A stretch of DNA of 64,000 nt from Mycobacterium aquaticum (GCF_002086485.1 NZ_MVHF01000008.1:155432-219431), one strand, 5' to 3'. Numbered from the stretch's first letter, positions 1 through 8,724 are shown. A program made the numbers and translations. Notes: generated by a model not told the origin, from the sequence alone.

Positions 1-205
1 GCCGCCCGGCGCGCAGCAGATGCTGCCCGAAGGGCGTCCTGTCGAGCAGCCCAGCGTGCCGTCCTCCGTGCGGGACATGCTCACCCCGGCAGGCCCCCCA
101 GACGGTGCCACGACAGGGCCGGCTCCCGGCCCTGCGAACCCGCCGACCGGAGCGCCGCTGCCTGCGGAAGCGCCGCAACCCGCAGAAGGGACGCCACCAG
201 CATGA
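1..205 (+). CDS. Mce-family protein, C-terminal end only (probably MceD)
   Basis: The open frame enters from the left edge and stops at TGA 203-205, overlapping the ATG of the next gene in an ATGA junction. Only the Pro/Ala/Gly-rich tail is visible, with no domain to identify it. Mce operons normally run A to F and the next two genes are MceE- and MceF-like, so the position suggests MceD. Pro-rich tails are common at the C termini of Mce proteins. This assignment rests on context. Confidence 0.6.
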   Translation, partial: PPGAQQMLPEGRPVEQPSVPSSVRDMLTPAGPPDGATTGPAPGPANPPTGAPLPAEAPQPAEGTPPA

Positions 206-1518
206 GCAGGGCAAAACCGGTACGGCTGGCGATTGCCGTCGGGTCATGCGTCGCGTTGACCGCGAGCGGCTGCGCCTTCCAGGGCGTCAACTCGCTGCCG
301 TTGCCGGGTGCGGTCGGGCGAGGCTCCGAAGCCACCGTCTACCACGTCGAAATCGCGAATGTTGCCACGCTGGAACCGAACTCACCGGTCATGATGAATG
401 ATGTCGTGATCGGCAGCGTGCGCTCCCTGGGGGTCAGCAACTGGCACGCCGACGTCGAGTTCTCGGTGCAGCCGGGCACGGTGATACCCGCCAACGCCAT
501 CGCCAGCATCGGGCAGACCAGTCTGCTGGGCTCGATGCACCTGGCCATCAATCCGCCGGTGGGCCAAGCGCCGGAAGGCAAACTCCCTGCAGGAGCGACC
601 ATTCCGTTGAACGACTCGTCGACCTATCCGACCACCGAGCAGACCCTTGGGTCGCTCGCCGCAGTGGTCAACGGCGGCGGGCTCGGGCAGGTCGGCGATG
701 TCATCCACAACTTCAGTGCCGCGCTGGACGGCCGGGAAGGCGACATCCGTTCACTCATCACGCGACTCGACACGTTCGTCGGCACCCTGGATGCCCAGCG
801 GGACAACATCGTCGCGAGCATCCAGGGGCTCAACCGGTTGGCGACGACGTTCGCCGGTCAGCGCGACGTCATCACCCGGGCACTGGACAAGATTCCACCG
901 GCTCTCGACGTGCTGATCAGGGAACGGCCCCGGCTCACGACGGCATTGCAGAAACTGGGGACGTTCAGCGACACCGCAAACCGATTCGTCAACGATTCGC
1001 AGGCCGACCTGGTCGCGAATCTGAAGAACATGGAACCGGCGTTCAAAGCGCTGGCCGACGTCGGCCCCGACCTCGCTGCGGTCCTGGAGTACGCGGTGCA
1101 CTTCCCGTTCACCCAGAGCTTCATGGACCGGGCCATCCGTGGCGACTACTACAACCTGTTCGCCACCATCGACCTCACCGTCCCGCGGCTGAAGCACACC
1201 CTGATGTTGGGCACGCGCTGGGCGCAGGAGGATGCGGGACTGGTTCCGGCGCCGGGTGATCCGCAATATCTGAACTACACCTACGATCCGCTCAAGACCG
1301 GGTTGAACCCGCCACCGCCGGGGGCCTTCCCGCCGGCACCGGACGCGCCGCCGCCCGGCGAAGCGCCGCCACCACTACCGCCGCCTGCCGCGACCGGACC
1401 GATCCTGCCGGTGGCGCCGCCCGCGCCGCTGCCGATCCCCGGTGCCCCGGCTCCGGACACGGCGCCGGCACCGGGCACACCGGCTCCGATATTCGCCGGA
1501 CCTTATGGGGGGCACTGA
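202..1518 (+). CDS. mceE: Mce-family lipoprotein, MceE type
   Basis: The 438-residue product begins with a lipoprotein signal peptide whose lipobox reads LTASGC, so Cys24 should be lipidated. In Mce operons the E subunit is the lipoprotein. An MCE/MlaD domain follows at roughly residues 45-130, then a long helical region of the kind that forms the Mce tunnel, then a very Pro-rich tail from about residue 370. The protein should be a periplasmic part of a lipid or sterol importer driven by YrbE permeases and an Mkl-type ATPase, neither of which is in the window. It overlaps mceD by 4 bp and mceF by 1 bp (TGATG). Which numbered mce operon this is cannot be told here. Confidence 0.9.
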   Translation: MSRAKPVRLAIAVGSCVALTASGCAFQGVNSLPLPGAVGRGSEATVYHVEIANVATLEPNSPVMMNDVVIGSVRSLGVSNWHADVEFSVQPGTVIPANAIASIGQTSLLGSMHLAINPPVGQAPEGKLPAGATIPLNDSSTYPTTEQTLGSLAAVVNGGGLGQVGDVIHNFSAALDGREGDIRSLITRLDTFVGTLDAQRDNIVASIQGLNRLATTFAGQRDVITRALDKIPPALDVLIRERPRLTTALQKLGTFSDTANRFVNDSQADLVANLKNMEPAFKALADVGPDLAAVLEYAVHFPFTQSFMDRAIRGDYYNLFATIDLTVPRLKHTLMLGTRWAQEDAGLVPAPGDPQYLNYTYDPLKTGLNPPPPGAFPPAPDAPPPGEAPPPLPPPAATGPILPVAPPAPLPIPGAPAPDTAPAPGTPAPIFAGPYGGH

Positions 1519-3248
1519 TGCTCACACGTTTCGTCCGTACCCAGCTGGTCCTCTTCACGGTTGCCTCGATCGTGGGGGTCGCGGTGATGCTGTTCGCCTA
1601 CATGCAGGTGCCCACGCTGGTGGGCCTCGGCCGGATCACCGTCAAGGTGGAACTGCCGGCCACCGGGGGGCTCTATCAGTTCAGCAATGTCACCTACCGT
1701 GGCTCCCAGATCGGCAAGGTCACGTCGGTCGATCTGACCGACAAGGGTGCGGTGGCCACGTTGTCACTGGACCGGTCGCCCAAGGTGCCTGCCGACCTGC
1801 AGGCACAGGTCCGCAGCATGTCGGCGGTGGGGGAGCAGTACATCGACCTGCTGCCGCGCACGGACTCACCACCCTACCTTCAGGACGGATCGGTTGTCGC
1901 CATGTCCGACACCACGATTCCGCAGCAGGTCGGCCCGATGCTCGATCAGCTCAGCGCTCTGGTGGACACCATTCCCAAGGACAAGCTGAGCCAGTTGCTC
2001 GATGAGTCATTCAACGCGTTCAACGGCACCGGATACGACTTCGGCTCGCTGCTGGATTCGGCGTCGACCATCACCCGGGACGCCAACGCGGTTTCGGACC
2101 ACACACGCACGTTGATCGACGACTCCGGTCCGTTCCTCGACGCGCAAGCCCAGACCACCGATTCGATCCGGACGTGGGCGGCGAGCCTGGCCGGCGTGAC
2201 CGATCAGGTTTCCAACAATGACCCGCAGTTCCGGTCGATCTTGCGCAACGGTCCGGGATTCGCCAGCGAGACATCGCAATTGCTGCAGCAGATCAAGCCG
2301 ACACTGCCGGTGCTGTTGGCGAACCTGTCCACCTTCGGTCAGATCGCGGTGACCTACAACCCGTCGCTCGAGCAGATCCTGGTGCTACTGCCGCCGTACG
2401 TCGCCCAGATACAGACTTATGCGCCGACCAACAGTCCAACGGGTCTGCCCAACGGCGACTTCTCGCTGGGCCTCGGCGACCCCCCGGCCTGTACCGTCGG
2501 ATTCCTTCCGCCGTCAGCATGGCGGTCACCGTCGGATACCTCGGTGATCGACACCCCGGACAACATCTATTGCAAGCTCCCGCAGGATTCCCCGATCGGT
2601 GTGCGCGGCGCACGTAACTACCCGTGCATGGGACACCCGGGCAAACGGGCGCCGACCGTCGAATTGTGTGACGATCCAAGGGGATTCCAGCCCCTTGCGC
2701 AGCGGCAACACGCGCTCGGCCCCTATCCGATCGACCCGAACCTGGTATCGCAGGGTATTCCGCTGGATCAGCGGGTGTTGCCCGACAACAACATCTTCGG
2801 GCCGCTGGGGGGCACGCCACTGCCGCCCGGAGTTTCCGCGCCGCCTCCCGGCGCCGCGCCGCAGGCGCAGCCGCCGGCCAGCTTCCCCGGCATGCCCCCG
2901 GGTCCGTTGTTGCCCGGTCAGCCGATCTACACCGAGCCTCCGGTGCCGGGGCAACCTGCACCGCCTGCGCCTGACCCGAATGCGGTTCCGCTGGCCCCTG
3001 CGCAGCGTCCCGAGGCCTCCGAGGTCCCGGTGCCGCACGGACCTGCGTTGCCCGGGCCGGAACAACCCGACGGCAGCGCCCCGGCCGCAGCACCGAGTGC
3101 ATTCCACGGCAGCCCAGCGGGCCCGTCGGTGGCGATCGCCAAGTACGACCCGCGCACCGGTCAGTACATGGGCAGCGACGGCAAGCTGTACCAGCAGGCC
3201 AACCTCGCCACGACACCGAAGTCGTGGCAGGACCTCATGCCCAATTGA
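1518..3248 (+). CDS. mceF: Mce-family protein, MceF type
   Basis: The 576-residue product has an N-terminal membrane anchor (about residues 10-30, no lipobox), an MCE domain at about 35-120 and a long alpha-helical segment. A Cys-containing segment follows around 320-385 (near PPACTVGFLP and NYPCMGHPGKR), as is typical of F subunits. The last 180 residues are a Pro/Gly/Ala-rich tail. It is the last mce structural gene; the next gene points the other way. Mce-associated membrane genes, usually directly downstream, appear only at 14.5 kb. Confidence 0.9.
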   Translation: MLTRFVRTQLVLFTVASIVGVAVMLFAYMQVPTLVGLGRITVKVELPATGGLYQFSNVTYRGSQIGKVTSVDLTDKGAVATLSLDRSPKVPADLQAQVRSMSAVGEQYIDLLPRTDSPPYLQDGSVVAMSDTTIPQQVGPMLDQLSALVDTIPKDKLSQLLDESFNAFNGTGYDFGSLLDSASTITRDANAVSDHTRTLIDDSGPFLDAQAQTTDSIRTWAASLAGVTDQVSNNDPQFRSILRNGPGFASETSQLLQQIKPTLPVLLANLSTFGQIAVTYNPSLEQILVLLPPYVAQIQTYAPTNSPTGLPNGDFSLGLGDPPACTVGFLPPSAWRSPSDTSVIDTPDNIYCKLPQDSPIGVRGARNYPCMGHPGKRAPTVELCDDPRGFQPLAQRQHALGPYPIDPNLVSQGIPLDQRVLPDNNIFGPLGGTPLPPGVSAPPPGAAPQAQPPASFPGMPPGPLLPGQPIYTEPPVPGQPAPPAPDPNAVPLAPAQRPEASEVPVPHGPALPGPEQPDGSAPAAAPSAFHGSPAGPSVAIAKYDPRTGQYMGSDGKLYQQANLATTPKSWQDLMPN

Positions 3249-3271
3249 TCAGTGGCCGAGCGCTTCTGGTG

Positions 3272-3781
3272 TCAGAGCTTCTTCATGTAGAACGGCATCC
3301 GGATCACCGGCCACTGGTTGCGGCCACACGAGCCGCTGGCGCCGACGGTGATGCTCTCCCCGGCGTACTCGGTGGATGCGAGGTCCACATGTGCGTCGGC
3401 GCCGACGGGATACAGCTTGTGGGTCTCCAGCCCCTCGATGGGGGTGCCGTCGGCGCAGAATCGCCACTGGGGCACAACGCGTTTGACGTACCACAGGCCA
3501 TTCGTGGTGTAGATGGGGGCGGTCCAGCCCGCGTCGCTGCTGACCGTGCCCGCGCAGTCGGTGGGCGAGGTGCACGACGTGCTCACGGTCCAGGTGCTCC
3601 GAACCGATGGCTGGTTCTCGTAGCGCTCGTTGATCTTGGCCCAGTCCCCGTTGTCCGATGTGGCGAACGTGCCGTTGATGCCCCAATCGTCCGACGCGCC
3701 GGCCGGTGCGGCCCCGCTGAGGCCGACCCATGCCGCCGCGGCCACCACTGCCACGGTCGCCCTTATCTTCGACGCCGACAT
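3272..3781 (-). CDS. Small secreted protein of unknown function
   Basis: The 169-residue product starts with an ATG behind AAAGGAG. It has a clear Sec signal peptide ending near GAAPAGAS, and four cysteines in the mature part suggest disulfides outside the cytoplasm. By eye its layout resembles the product at 4747-5217: a Trp-rich N-terminal strand, a Cys-Ser/Thr segment, a Cys-Gly segment, a Gly-Cys pair near the end and a hydrophobic C-terminal strand. I take the two as distant paralogs. It ends 24 bp from mceF, convergent, and its upstream region carries the ATTCTC/GAGAAT element at 3811-3829. I do not recognise a named family. Confidence 0.8.
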   Translation of the reverse strand: MSASKIRATVAVVAAAAWVGLSGAAPAGASDDWGINGTFATSDNGDWAKINERYENQPSVRSTWTVSTSCTSPTDCAGTVSSDAGWTAPIYTTNGLWYVKRVVPQWRFCADGTPIEGLETHKLYPVGADAHVDLASTEYAGESITVGASGSCGRNQWPVIRMPFYMKKL

Positions 3782-3810
3782 GGAGCCACTCCTTTGGCAG
3801 TGGAAGTCAC

Positions 3811-3829
3811 GTTCTCAATGAGCGAGAAT
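3811..3829. promoter_or_regulatory. Inverted-repeat operator, site 1
   Basis: GTTCTC-N7-GAGAAT, 19 bp, with 11 of 12 arm bases matching the consensus shared by six sites in 3.8-11.6 kb. It lies 30 bp upstream of the secreted-protein gene on the minus strand. Size and symmetry fit a dimeric TetR-type repressor; the bound protein is not known. Confidence 0.7.
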
Positions 3830-3882
3830 AACACTATCGAGGCTGGCTCATTCTCTCATCGCCAGAGACGTTGCGTAGTAAT

Positions 3883-3901
3883 ATTCTCGAATACCGAGAG
3901 T
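3883..3901. promoter_or_regulatory. Inverted-repeat operator, site 2
   Basis: ATTCTC-N7-GAGAGT, 19 bp, 30 bp before the GTG at 3931. Sites 1 and 2 sit about 72 bp apart in the divergent intergenic region, one near each gene. A lone ATTCTC half-site lies between them at 3850-3855. Confidence 0.65.
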
Positions 3902-3930
3902 TTCATTTTCACCTATGCGAGGGTAGAGAC

Positions 3931-4317
3931 GTGCGTGTGACCGTGATCGCGGCCGCTTCGGCGATTGTCGCCGCGACAATCGCTGCGCCGCAGGCGAATG
4001 CGGGGCCACAAACATGCAATGACGCCTTCTGCGTGCCGGGTATCGACGGGAATGCCGAACTCGGGGCGCCATGCGCGAACACGTCCTATTACGTCTTCGG
4101 CGTCGACGGTCGCAACGGATGGGGCCGGCTGCTGTTCTGCGGTTCGCCGCGACGGTATGACCCGAGGTGGTTCCGGTCGCCGCCGATGGCCGGTATTCGT
4201 GACGAGGGCAGCCTCTGCACGACCGAGATGGATCAGGTGGCCCAGGCTCCTGACGGCCTGTTCCTGACTTGTGTACCGATGAACGGTGATTCGCGTTGGC
4301 GGCGCGGCGACGCGTAG
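3931..4317 (+). CDS. Small secreted protein of unknown function
   Basis: The 128-residue product starts at GTG 3931. This start leaves a clean signal peptide (hydrophobic AAASAIVAATIAA core, cleavage near QANA-GPQ), while an earlier in-frame ATG would add a non-signal stretch. A purine-rich GAGGGTAGAG precedes it. The mature part has six cysteines in about 100 residues and no recognised domain. It is divergent from the gene at 3272-3781 and convergent with the pair at 4328-5217. Control by the ATTCTC/GAGAAT element at 3883-3901 is likely. It is probably an exported partner in the Mce-linked regulon, but its function is unknown. Confidence 0.75.
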   Translation: MRVTVIAAASAIVAATIAAPQANAGPQTCNDAFCVPGIDGNAELGAPCANTSYYVFGVDGRNGWGRLLFCGSPRRYDPRWFRSPPMAGIRDEGSLCTTEMDQVAQAPDGLFLTCVPMNGDSRWRRGDA

Positions 4318-4327
4318 TCGCCTCCGG

Positions 4328-4744
4328 TCACCAGTTGCGAATCGAGCAGAGCACGCCCTTTGCGCCGCTGCTGGTCTTGACGACCGTACCGTCTACGGCC
4401 AGTTCGCAATTGAAGCCAGGCGTAGGTGTATTCGGCGACTCGCCGCTCTGCGCCAGCACCATGGCCCACAGGTCCGGATCGGCGAGCATCGCGTCGAACA
4501 CCCAGGGCTTGTTCGGGGCGAGATCAGCCTCGGCCCGCGGGCTGAACTCATATGGATTGTGGCTGTAGTCCGACCACGTCGGCGGATCGGTGTCGCGGTA
4601 GTAGATGTGGGCGTAGAACGGGGCATTCGCGGTCACTGTGTAGCGGACATGGTGCAGCACCGGATCGTCGTCGGCCGACGCCGGTGTCGCGGTGGCGCCC
4701 ATGGCGAGCGCGAGCGCTGTGGTCACGGCCAATATCGCGCGCAT
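4328..4744 (-). CDS. Small secreted protein with an MmpS-like pattern
   Basis: The 138-residue product starts with ATG and a signal peptide ending ATPASA-DDD. The mature part begins with a VRYTVTANAP strand and ends with a Cys-bearing strand (FNCELAVDG) and a second Cys about 17 residues later. By eye this resembles the periplasmic domain of MmpS-type proteins, and also the C-terminal domain of the gene at 47372-48148; this is similarity of pattern only. It is the second gene of a two-gene operon, starting 2 bp after the stop at 4747. Confidence 0.75.
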   Translation of the reverse strand: MRAILAVTTALALAMGATATPASADDDPVLHHVRYTVTANAPFYAHIYYRDTDPPTWSDYSHNPYEFSPRAEADLAPNKPWVFDAMLADPDLWAMVLAQSGESPNTPTPGFNCELAVDGTVVKTSSGAKGVLCSIRNW

Positions 4745-4746
4745 CG

Positions 4747-5217
4747 TCACATCCTGATCAGCGTGAACGGATAGGTCAGTGTGCCGCCCGGCGCGCCGTC
4801 GCACCCGGCGTCGAACGTCGACACCATATCGCCGGCAAGGGTGTTCGCATCCCAGGTGTAGACATCGTGGGTGGGGATCGTGGGCCCGTAATAGATGTCC
4901 CCGCAACGCAATCCGAACGGATCGTCGACGATCATGGTGTAGCGCCCGTCCGACAGATTCGCCTCCACATGGGAATACGCGGCCTTGGCGACCGGCTGCG
5001 GAGTTGTGACGACGCTGATGCAGCTGTATCTGTCGGGGGCGCCCTGGGTCTGGCACGGAGCCAGGGCCGACCAGATCCAGGTGTGGAAGTCCCGCCGGTC
5101 CGGCATGTTGAGCACGTAGTTGCCGTAGTACATGGCCGAAGCCGGGGGAGCCAAGGCGACCGCGACTGCCACGCCCAGCGCTGCGGCCGTCACGGTGGTC
5201 AACGAAGGTGACTTCAC
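4747..5217 (-). CDS. Small secreted protein, probable paralog of the 3272-3781 product
   Basis: I start this at GTG 5217, directly behind GGAGGAGCC. The open frame extends upstream, but only this start puts the signal peptide (cleavage near APPASA-MYY) at the N terminus. The 156-residue product has four mature cysteines and shares the Trp-rich start, Cys-Gly middle and TWDANTLAGD-type motif followed by a Gly-Cys with the 3272-3781 product. It is co-directional with 4328-4744. The operator at 5319-5336 lies about 100 bp upstream. Function unknown; an envelope partner of the Mce system is a guess from position and shared operator. Confidence 0.8.
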   Translation of the reverse strand: MKSPSLTTVTAAALGVAVAVALAPPASAMYYGNYVLNMPDRRDFHTWIWSALAPCQTQGAPDRYSCISVVTTPQPVAKAAYSHVEANLSDGRYTMIVDDPFGLRCGDIYYGPTIPTHDVYTWDANTLAGDMVSTFDAGCDGAPGGTLTYPFTLIRM

Positions 5218-5318
5218 AGGCTCCTCCACGCGTCCGGCACTGCTCGGCTGACTATAGAACGAGACCCGGCCCCAGTGTCCGGAAACCGGAAATATCGTCT
5301 TCGTCACGCGAGATCATC

Positions 5319-5336
5319 ATTCTCGCAAATGAGAAT
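5319..5336. promoter_or_regulatory. Inverted-repeat operator, site 3
   Basis: ATTCTC-N6-GAGAAT: both arms are perfect but the spacer is one base shorter than at the other sites. It lies between the 3' end of the P450 gene and the secreted-protein pair, so the pair at 5217-4328 is the only sensible target. Confidence 0.65.
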
Positions 5337-5363
5337 AGCAGCACGGGTGCGTGCCGCCGACCG

Positions 5364-6656
5364 TCAGTGAACCGGGGTGAACCTGATGTTCAGCGCGGTG
5401 AGCCCGCGCAGGATGAAGGTCGGTTCATAGGTGTAGCGGCGATCGTCGGCGGGGCCGTGGTGCTCCTCGTCGATGGTGATCTCGCTCATCCGGTCGAGGA
5501 TCCGCTCGAGGGAGACGCGGCCCTCCACGCGGGCCAGCGGACCGCCCGGGCAGCTGTGCACGCCACGGCCGAAGGCGATGTGCTCACGGACGTTCTTGCG
5601 GTCGAGGCTGAACGTGTGGGGATCCTCGAACCGCACCGGATCGCGGTTGACCGCGCCGGGGCACACCATCAGCGTGGTGCCGGCAGGCACGTCGACCCCG
5701 CCGAGTTCGGTGTGCTTCTTGGCGAGCCGGAACTGACTCTTGACGGGTGCGTCCATCCGCAACGCCTCCTCGACGAACGTCGGGATGCGGCTGCGGTCCT
5801 GGCGCAGTGCGGCCTGTACGTCAGGGCGGTCGCCCAAGACGCGGAGCGACGCCGACAGCAGCTTCGTGGTGGTCTCCTGGCCTGCGGCGAACAAGAACGT
5901 CGCCGAACGGACGACGTCGATGACCTCCGGCGTCGACCCGTCCGGGTACTTCGCGGTGGCCAGCGCAGTCAGCACGTCGTCGCGCGGGTTCTCCCGCCGA
6001 TCCTGCAGGTACCCGACGAACTTCTCGTCGAGCCACGCCAAGGGGTTCATCGCGAGTTGATCGCCGTCGAGTGAACCGACGATGGCACCTGGCCGGGGCG
6101 CGCCGAGCACCTGACGGAACTCGTCGTGGTCGGACTCCGGCACGCCGAGGAGGTCGGCGATCACCAGCAGCGAGAACGGTTTTGCGTACGCGGACAGGAA
6201 CTCGCAGCGCCCGTCGGCGAGGAAATCGTCGAGGCACTCATCGGCGAGCCGCCACATGAAGTCCTCGTTCTCCTTGAGCCGCCGCGGCGTCAGCAGCCGG
6301 TTGAGCAGGGAGCGCGCATCGGTGTGCTGTGGGGGATCCATGGTGACCATGTGCTCGAACATCGGCAGTTGCGAGCGGTGGGCCTCGATCTGCTCGGTGA
6401 TGTCCTCACCTTCTGGCGTGAACGGCAGCGGCGGGAACGGTCCACCGACCGAGATGCACGACGAGAAGGTGTCGGTGTCCTTGAGCACCGTGGTGGCCTC
6501 GTCGAAGCTCGTGATGGCCAGGACGCCGTAGTGGGGCTCGCGGACGACGGGACATTTGCTGCGCAGATGGTCGAAGTACGGATGCGGGTCGGGCACCAGG
6601 GATTGGTCGGTGAAGTAGTCGACGGTGTCGAAGTCGGTGGTCGGTGAATCGGCCAT
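5364..6656 (-). CDS. Cytochrome P450
   Basis: The 430-residue product is full length for a soluble bacterial P450. The heme-binding loop FGRGVHSCPGGPLAR puts the thiolate ligand at Cys369. The I-helix AGQETT motif (oxygen activation) and a K-helix EEALR motif are present. The ATG follows GGGAGG. Mycobacterial P450s of this type usually hydroxylate steroids, fatty acids or terpenes with ferredoxin and reductase partners; no ferredoxin gene is adjacent. Its neighbours suggest it activates the lipid imported by the Mce system. It is divergent from the TetR gene, with a tandem TGCTNAGCA element between them. The substrate cannot be inferred. Confidence 0.93.
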   Translation of the reverse strand: MADSPTTDFDTVDYFTDQSLVPDPHPYFDHLRSKCPVVREPHYGVLAITSFDEATTVLKDTDTFSSCISVGGPFPPLPFTPEGEDITEQIEAHRSQLPMFEHMVTMDPPQHTDARSLLNRLLTPRRLKENEDFMWRLADECLDDFLADGRCEFLSAYAKPFSLLVIADLLGVPESDHDEFRQVLGAPRPGAIVGSLDGDQLAMNPLAWLDEKFVGYLQDRRENPRDDVLTALATAKYPDGSTPEVIDVVRSATFLFAAGQETTTKLLSASLRVLGDRPDVQAALRQDRSRIPTFVEEALRMDAPVKSQFRLAKKHTELGGVDVPAGTTLMVCPGAVNRDPVRFEDPHTFSLDRKNVREHIAFGRGVHSCPGGPLARVEGRVSLERILDRMSEITIDEEHHGPADDRRYTYEPTFILRGLTALNIRFTPVH

Positions 6657-6737
6657 GGTGTGCGCTACCTCCCGAAATCAATGTGCGCGCTGACGGTTTC
6701 GCGGCGGGCTGGGCCGCGCGACGAGATGGGCCAAATG

Positions 6738-6757
6738 TGCTGAGCACTTGCTTAGCA
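6738..6757. promoter_or_regulatory. Tandem palindrome operator between P450 and TetR genes
   Basis: Two copies of the 9-bp palindrome TGCTNAGCA (TGCTGAGCA and TGCTTAGCA) are separated by 2 bp, so their centres are 11 bp or one helical turn apart. The position in the divergent promoter fits autoregulation by the TetR protein at 6843 and control of the P450. The ATTCTC/GAGAAT element of the neighbouring genes is absent here. Confidence 0.6.
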
Positions 6758-6842
6758 TGGAGATAGAGTCGTGGTCAAGATCACGCCGCGCGGCGCGGTT
6801 ACGATTTGCGTGCCGTTTCGTGTGGTGGGAAAGGAGCCTGGC

Positions 6843-7448
6843 ATGGCATCGGCGCGGAGGATCGGGGCGCCGGACGCGAAGAACCGCATCGTGCTGCTGG
6901 AGGCCGCAGAACAGCTGATGGTCGAGGAGGGCTACGCCGCGGTGACCTCGCGCCGGGTGGCCGACAAGGCCGGTCTCAAGCCGCAGCTGGTGCATTACTA
7001 CTTTCGGACGATGGACGATCTGTTCCTGGCGGTGTTCCGCAGACGCGCCGAGGAGGGCCTGGTCGAGCAGGCGCGCGCGCTGGATTCCGCTCAGCCGTTG
7101 TGGGCGCTGTGGCGGTTCGGGACAGACCCCGCGGCCACCCGGCTGACGATGGAGATCATGGGCCTGGCCAATCACCGCAAGGCGCTGCGGGCCGAGATCG
7201 CGCACTATGCCGAGCGGTTCCGGGACGAGCAGACCAAGGCGATGACGGCTGCGCTGCATCGCTACGGCGTCGACGTGTCCGAGGTTCCGCCGATCGTCTG
7301 GACCATCTTCGCGACGAGCGTCTCCCGGGTGATGGTCATGGAGCAGGCGCTCGGCATGTCCTCGGGCCACGCCGAGGTGATCGAGTTCTGTGAGGGCTGG
7401 CTGCGGCGCCTGGAGGGCGAGCCGCAGCCGGTCGAGGCATCCGCCTGA
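6843..7448 (+). CDS. TetR/AcrR-family transcriptional regulator
   Basis: The ATG at 6843 sits 7 bp after AAGGAG, so the upstream in-frame extension is not used. The 201-residue product has an N-terminal helix-turn-helix at about 20-65 (VTSRRVADKAGLKPQLVHYYF) and an all-helical ligand domain. It probably represses itself and the divergent P450 through the tandem palindrome at 6738-6757. Whether it also binds the ATTCTC/GAGAAT elements is open; their absence from its own promoter argues against it. Confidence 0.88.
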   Translation: MASARRIGAPDAKNRIVLLEAAEQLMVEEGYAAVTSRRVADKAGLKPQLVHYYFRTMDDLFLAVFRRRAEEGLVEQARALDSAQPLWALWRFGTDPAATRLTMEIMGLANHRKALRAEIAHYAERFRDEQTKAMTAALHRYGVDVSEVPPIVWTIFATSVSRVMVMEQALGMSSGHAEVIEFCEGWLRRLEGEPQPVEASA

Positions 7449-7578
7449 CGTCACCACCCGATCGGCGCTCGCGACCCCGGAAATCTCATTTACGAATTAT
7501 AGAACCTCATTTGCAGATCTGCGGAGGTCGTCTGCGTCCAGGTGTGCCCGGGCCTGTTGACGTCGGATGCGGAAGAAC

Positions 7579-8724
7579 TTAGAGGGACAGGATGGTGGCG
7601 GACGCGGTGCCGGGTGCGCCGTACACCTGGGCCAGGCCGACGCGGGGACTGCCCGGCACCTGACGGTCGCCGGCCTCGCCGCGCAATTGCCGCACCAGTT
7701 CGTGCATCTGACGCAGGCCCGACGCGCCGATGGGCTCACCGTTGGCGATCAAGCCGCCGTCGGTGTTGACCGGGATGGAACCGTGGATCTCGGTGGCCCC
7801 GTCGGCCAGCAGCTTCTCTTGTTCGCCGTCGGCGCACAGACCCGTCTCGGCCATGTGGATGACCTCGGCGCCCGCGTCGGTGTCCTGTAGCTGTGCGATG
7901 TCGACATCCTCGGGTCCGATACCGGCCGCCTCGTAGGCGGCCTTGGCCGCGTACACCGTCGGCGACGGATCCTCGTCGAGCGGCGCCGAGGTGGCGTGCA
8001 CCTCGTATGCCCCGAACGTGCGGGTCCGGATCTCACTGGCCCGCACATAGACCGGCTTGTCGGTATAGCGGTGGGCGATATCGGCACGGCACATGACGAC
8101 GGCGGCGGCGCCTTCGTCGGGCGCGCAGAACATGTACTGGGTGAGCGGGTAGTTGAGCACCGTCGAGTGCAGGATCTCGTCGACGGAAATTTCCTTGCGG
8201 CGGAAGGCATTCGGATTGAGTGCGCCGTTGCGGAAGTTCTTGTTGGCGACCCGCGCCAGCGTCTCCCGCGAGATGTTGTGTTTGTGGATGTAGTGATTGG
8301 CCTTCATGCCGAAGAACTTGGTGGTGACGAACTGGCCGTTCTCGGCGTACCACTGGGGTAGGGCGAGCTTGGCCGGGTCGTCCGTGAACGCGCCACGCGG
8401 ATGCTTGTCCAGGCCGATCGCGATACCGATGTCGTACTTGCCCAACCGAATGGTGTCGGCGGTCTGCTGAATCGCGCTGGCCGCGGTGGCGCACGCGTTG
8501 AAGACGTTGGTGAACGTGATGCCCGTCAGGCCCACGAGACGGGTGACGGCATCCGGGTTGGACACCTCGTAGCTGCCGCCGAACCCGAATTGGATGTCTT
8601 TCCAGGCGATTCCGGCGTCGTCGAGGGCAAGCTGGATGGCTTCGGCGCCCATCTGCATGGCGGTCTTGTCGAAGCGGCCGAAGGGGTGCAGGCCCACGCC
8701 GATGATGGCTACGTCATTTGTCAT
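7579..8724 (-). CDS. Thiolase-like lipid-transfer protein (Ltp family)
   Basis: The 381-residue product has the thiolase fold with the nucleophile-region motif NACATAASA (near residue 77). The His motif GHP of true thiolases reads GEP in GGLIANGEPIGASG, and the C-terminal catalytic Cys motif is missing (QVYGAPGTA instead). This pattern is known for Ltp-type proteins that act with DUF35 partners, such as steroid side-chain retro-aldolases (Ltp2 with ChsH2). The gene overlaps the DUF35 gene by 4 bp, so the two products very likely form a complex. Proposed role: C-C bond cleavage of a beta-hydroxyacyl-CoA; thiolytic activity is less likely. The start is the ATG at 8724. Confidence 0.85.
   Translation of the reverse strand: MTNDVAIIGVGLHPFGRFDKTAMQMGAEAIQLALDDAGIAWKDIQFGFGGSYEVSNPDAVTRLVGLTGITFTNVFNACATAASAIQQTADTIRLGKYDIGIAIGLDKHPRGAFTDDPAKLALPQWYAENGQFVTTKFFGMKANHYIHKHNISRETLARVANKNFRNGALNPNAFRRKEISVDEILHSTVLNYPLTQYMFCAPDEGAAAVVMCRADIAHRYTDKPVYVRASEIRTRTFGAYEVHATSAPLDEDPSPTVYAAKAAYEAAGIGPEDVDIAQLQDTDAGAEVIHMAETGLCADGEQEKLLADGATEIHGSIPVNTDGGLIANGEPIGASGLRQMHELVRQLRGEAGDRQVPGSPRVGLAQVYGAPGTASATILSL

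Noticed and set aside
3850..3868. ATTCTC-N7-CAGAGA as an additional operator between sites 1 and 2
   Set aside because: The right arm matches only 3 of 6 bases; kept as a half-site note only.
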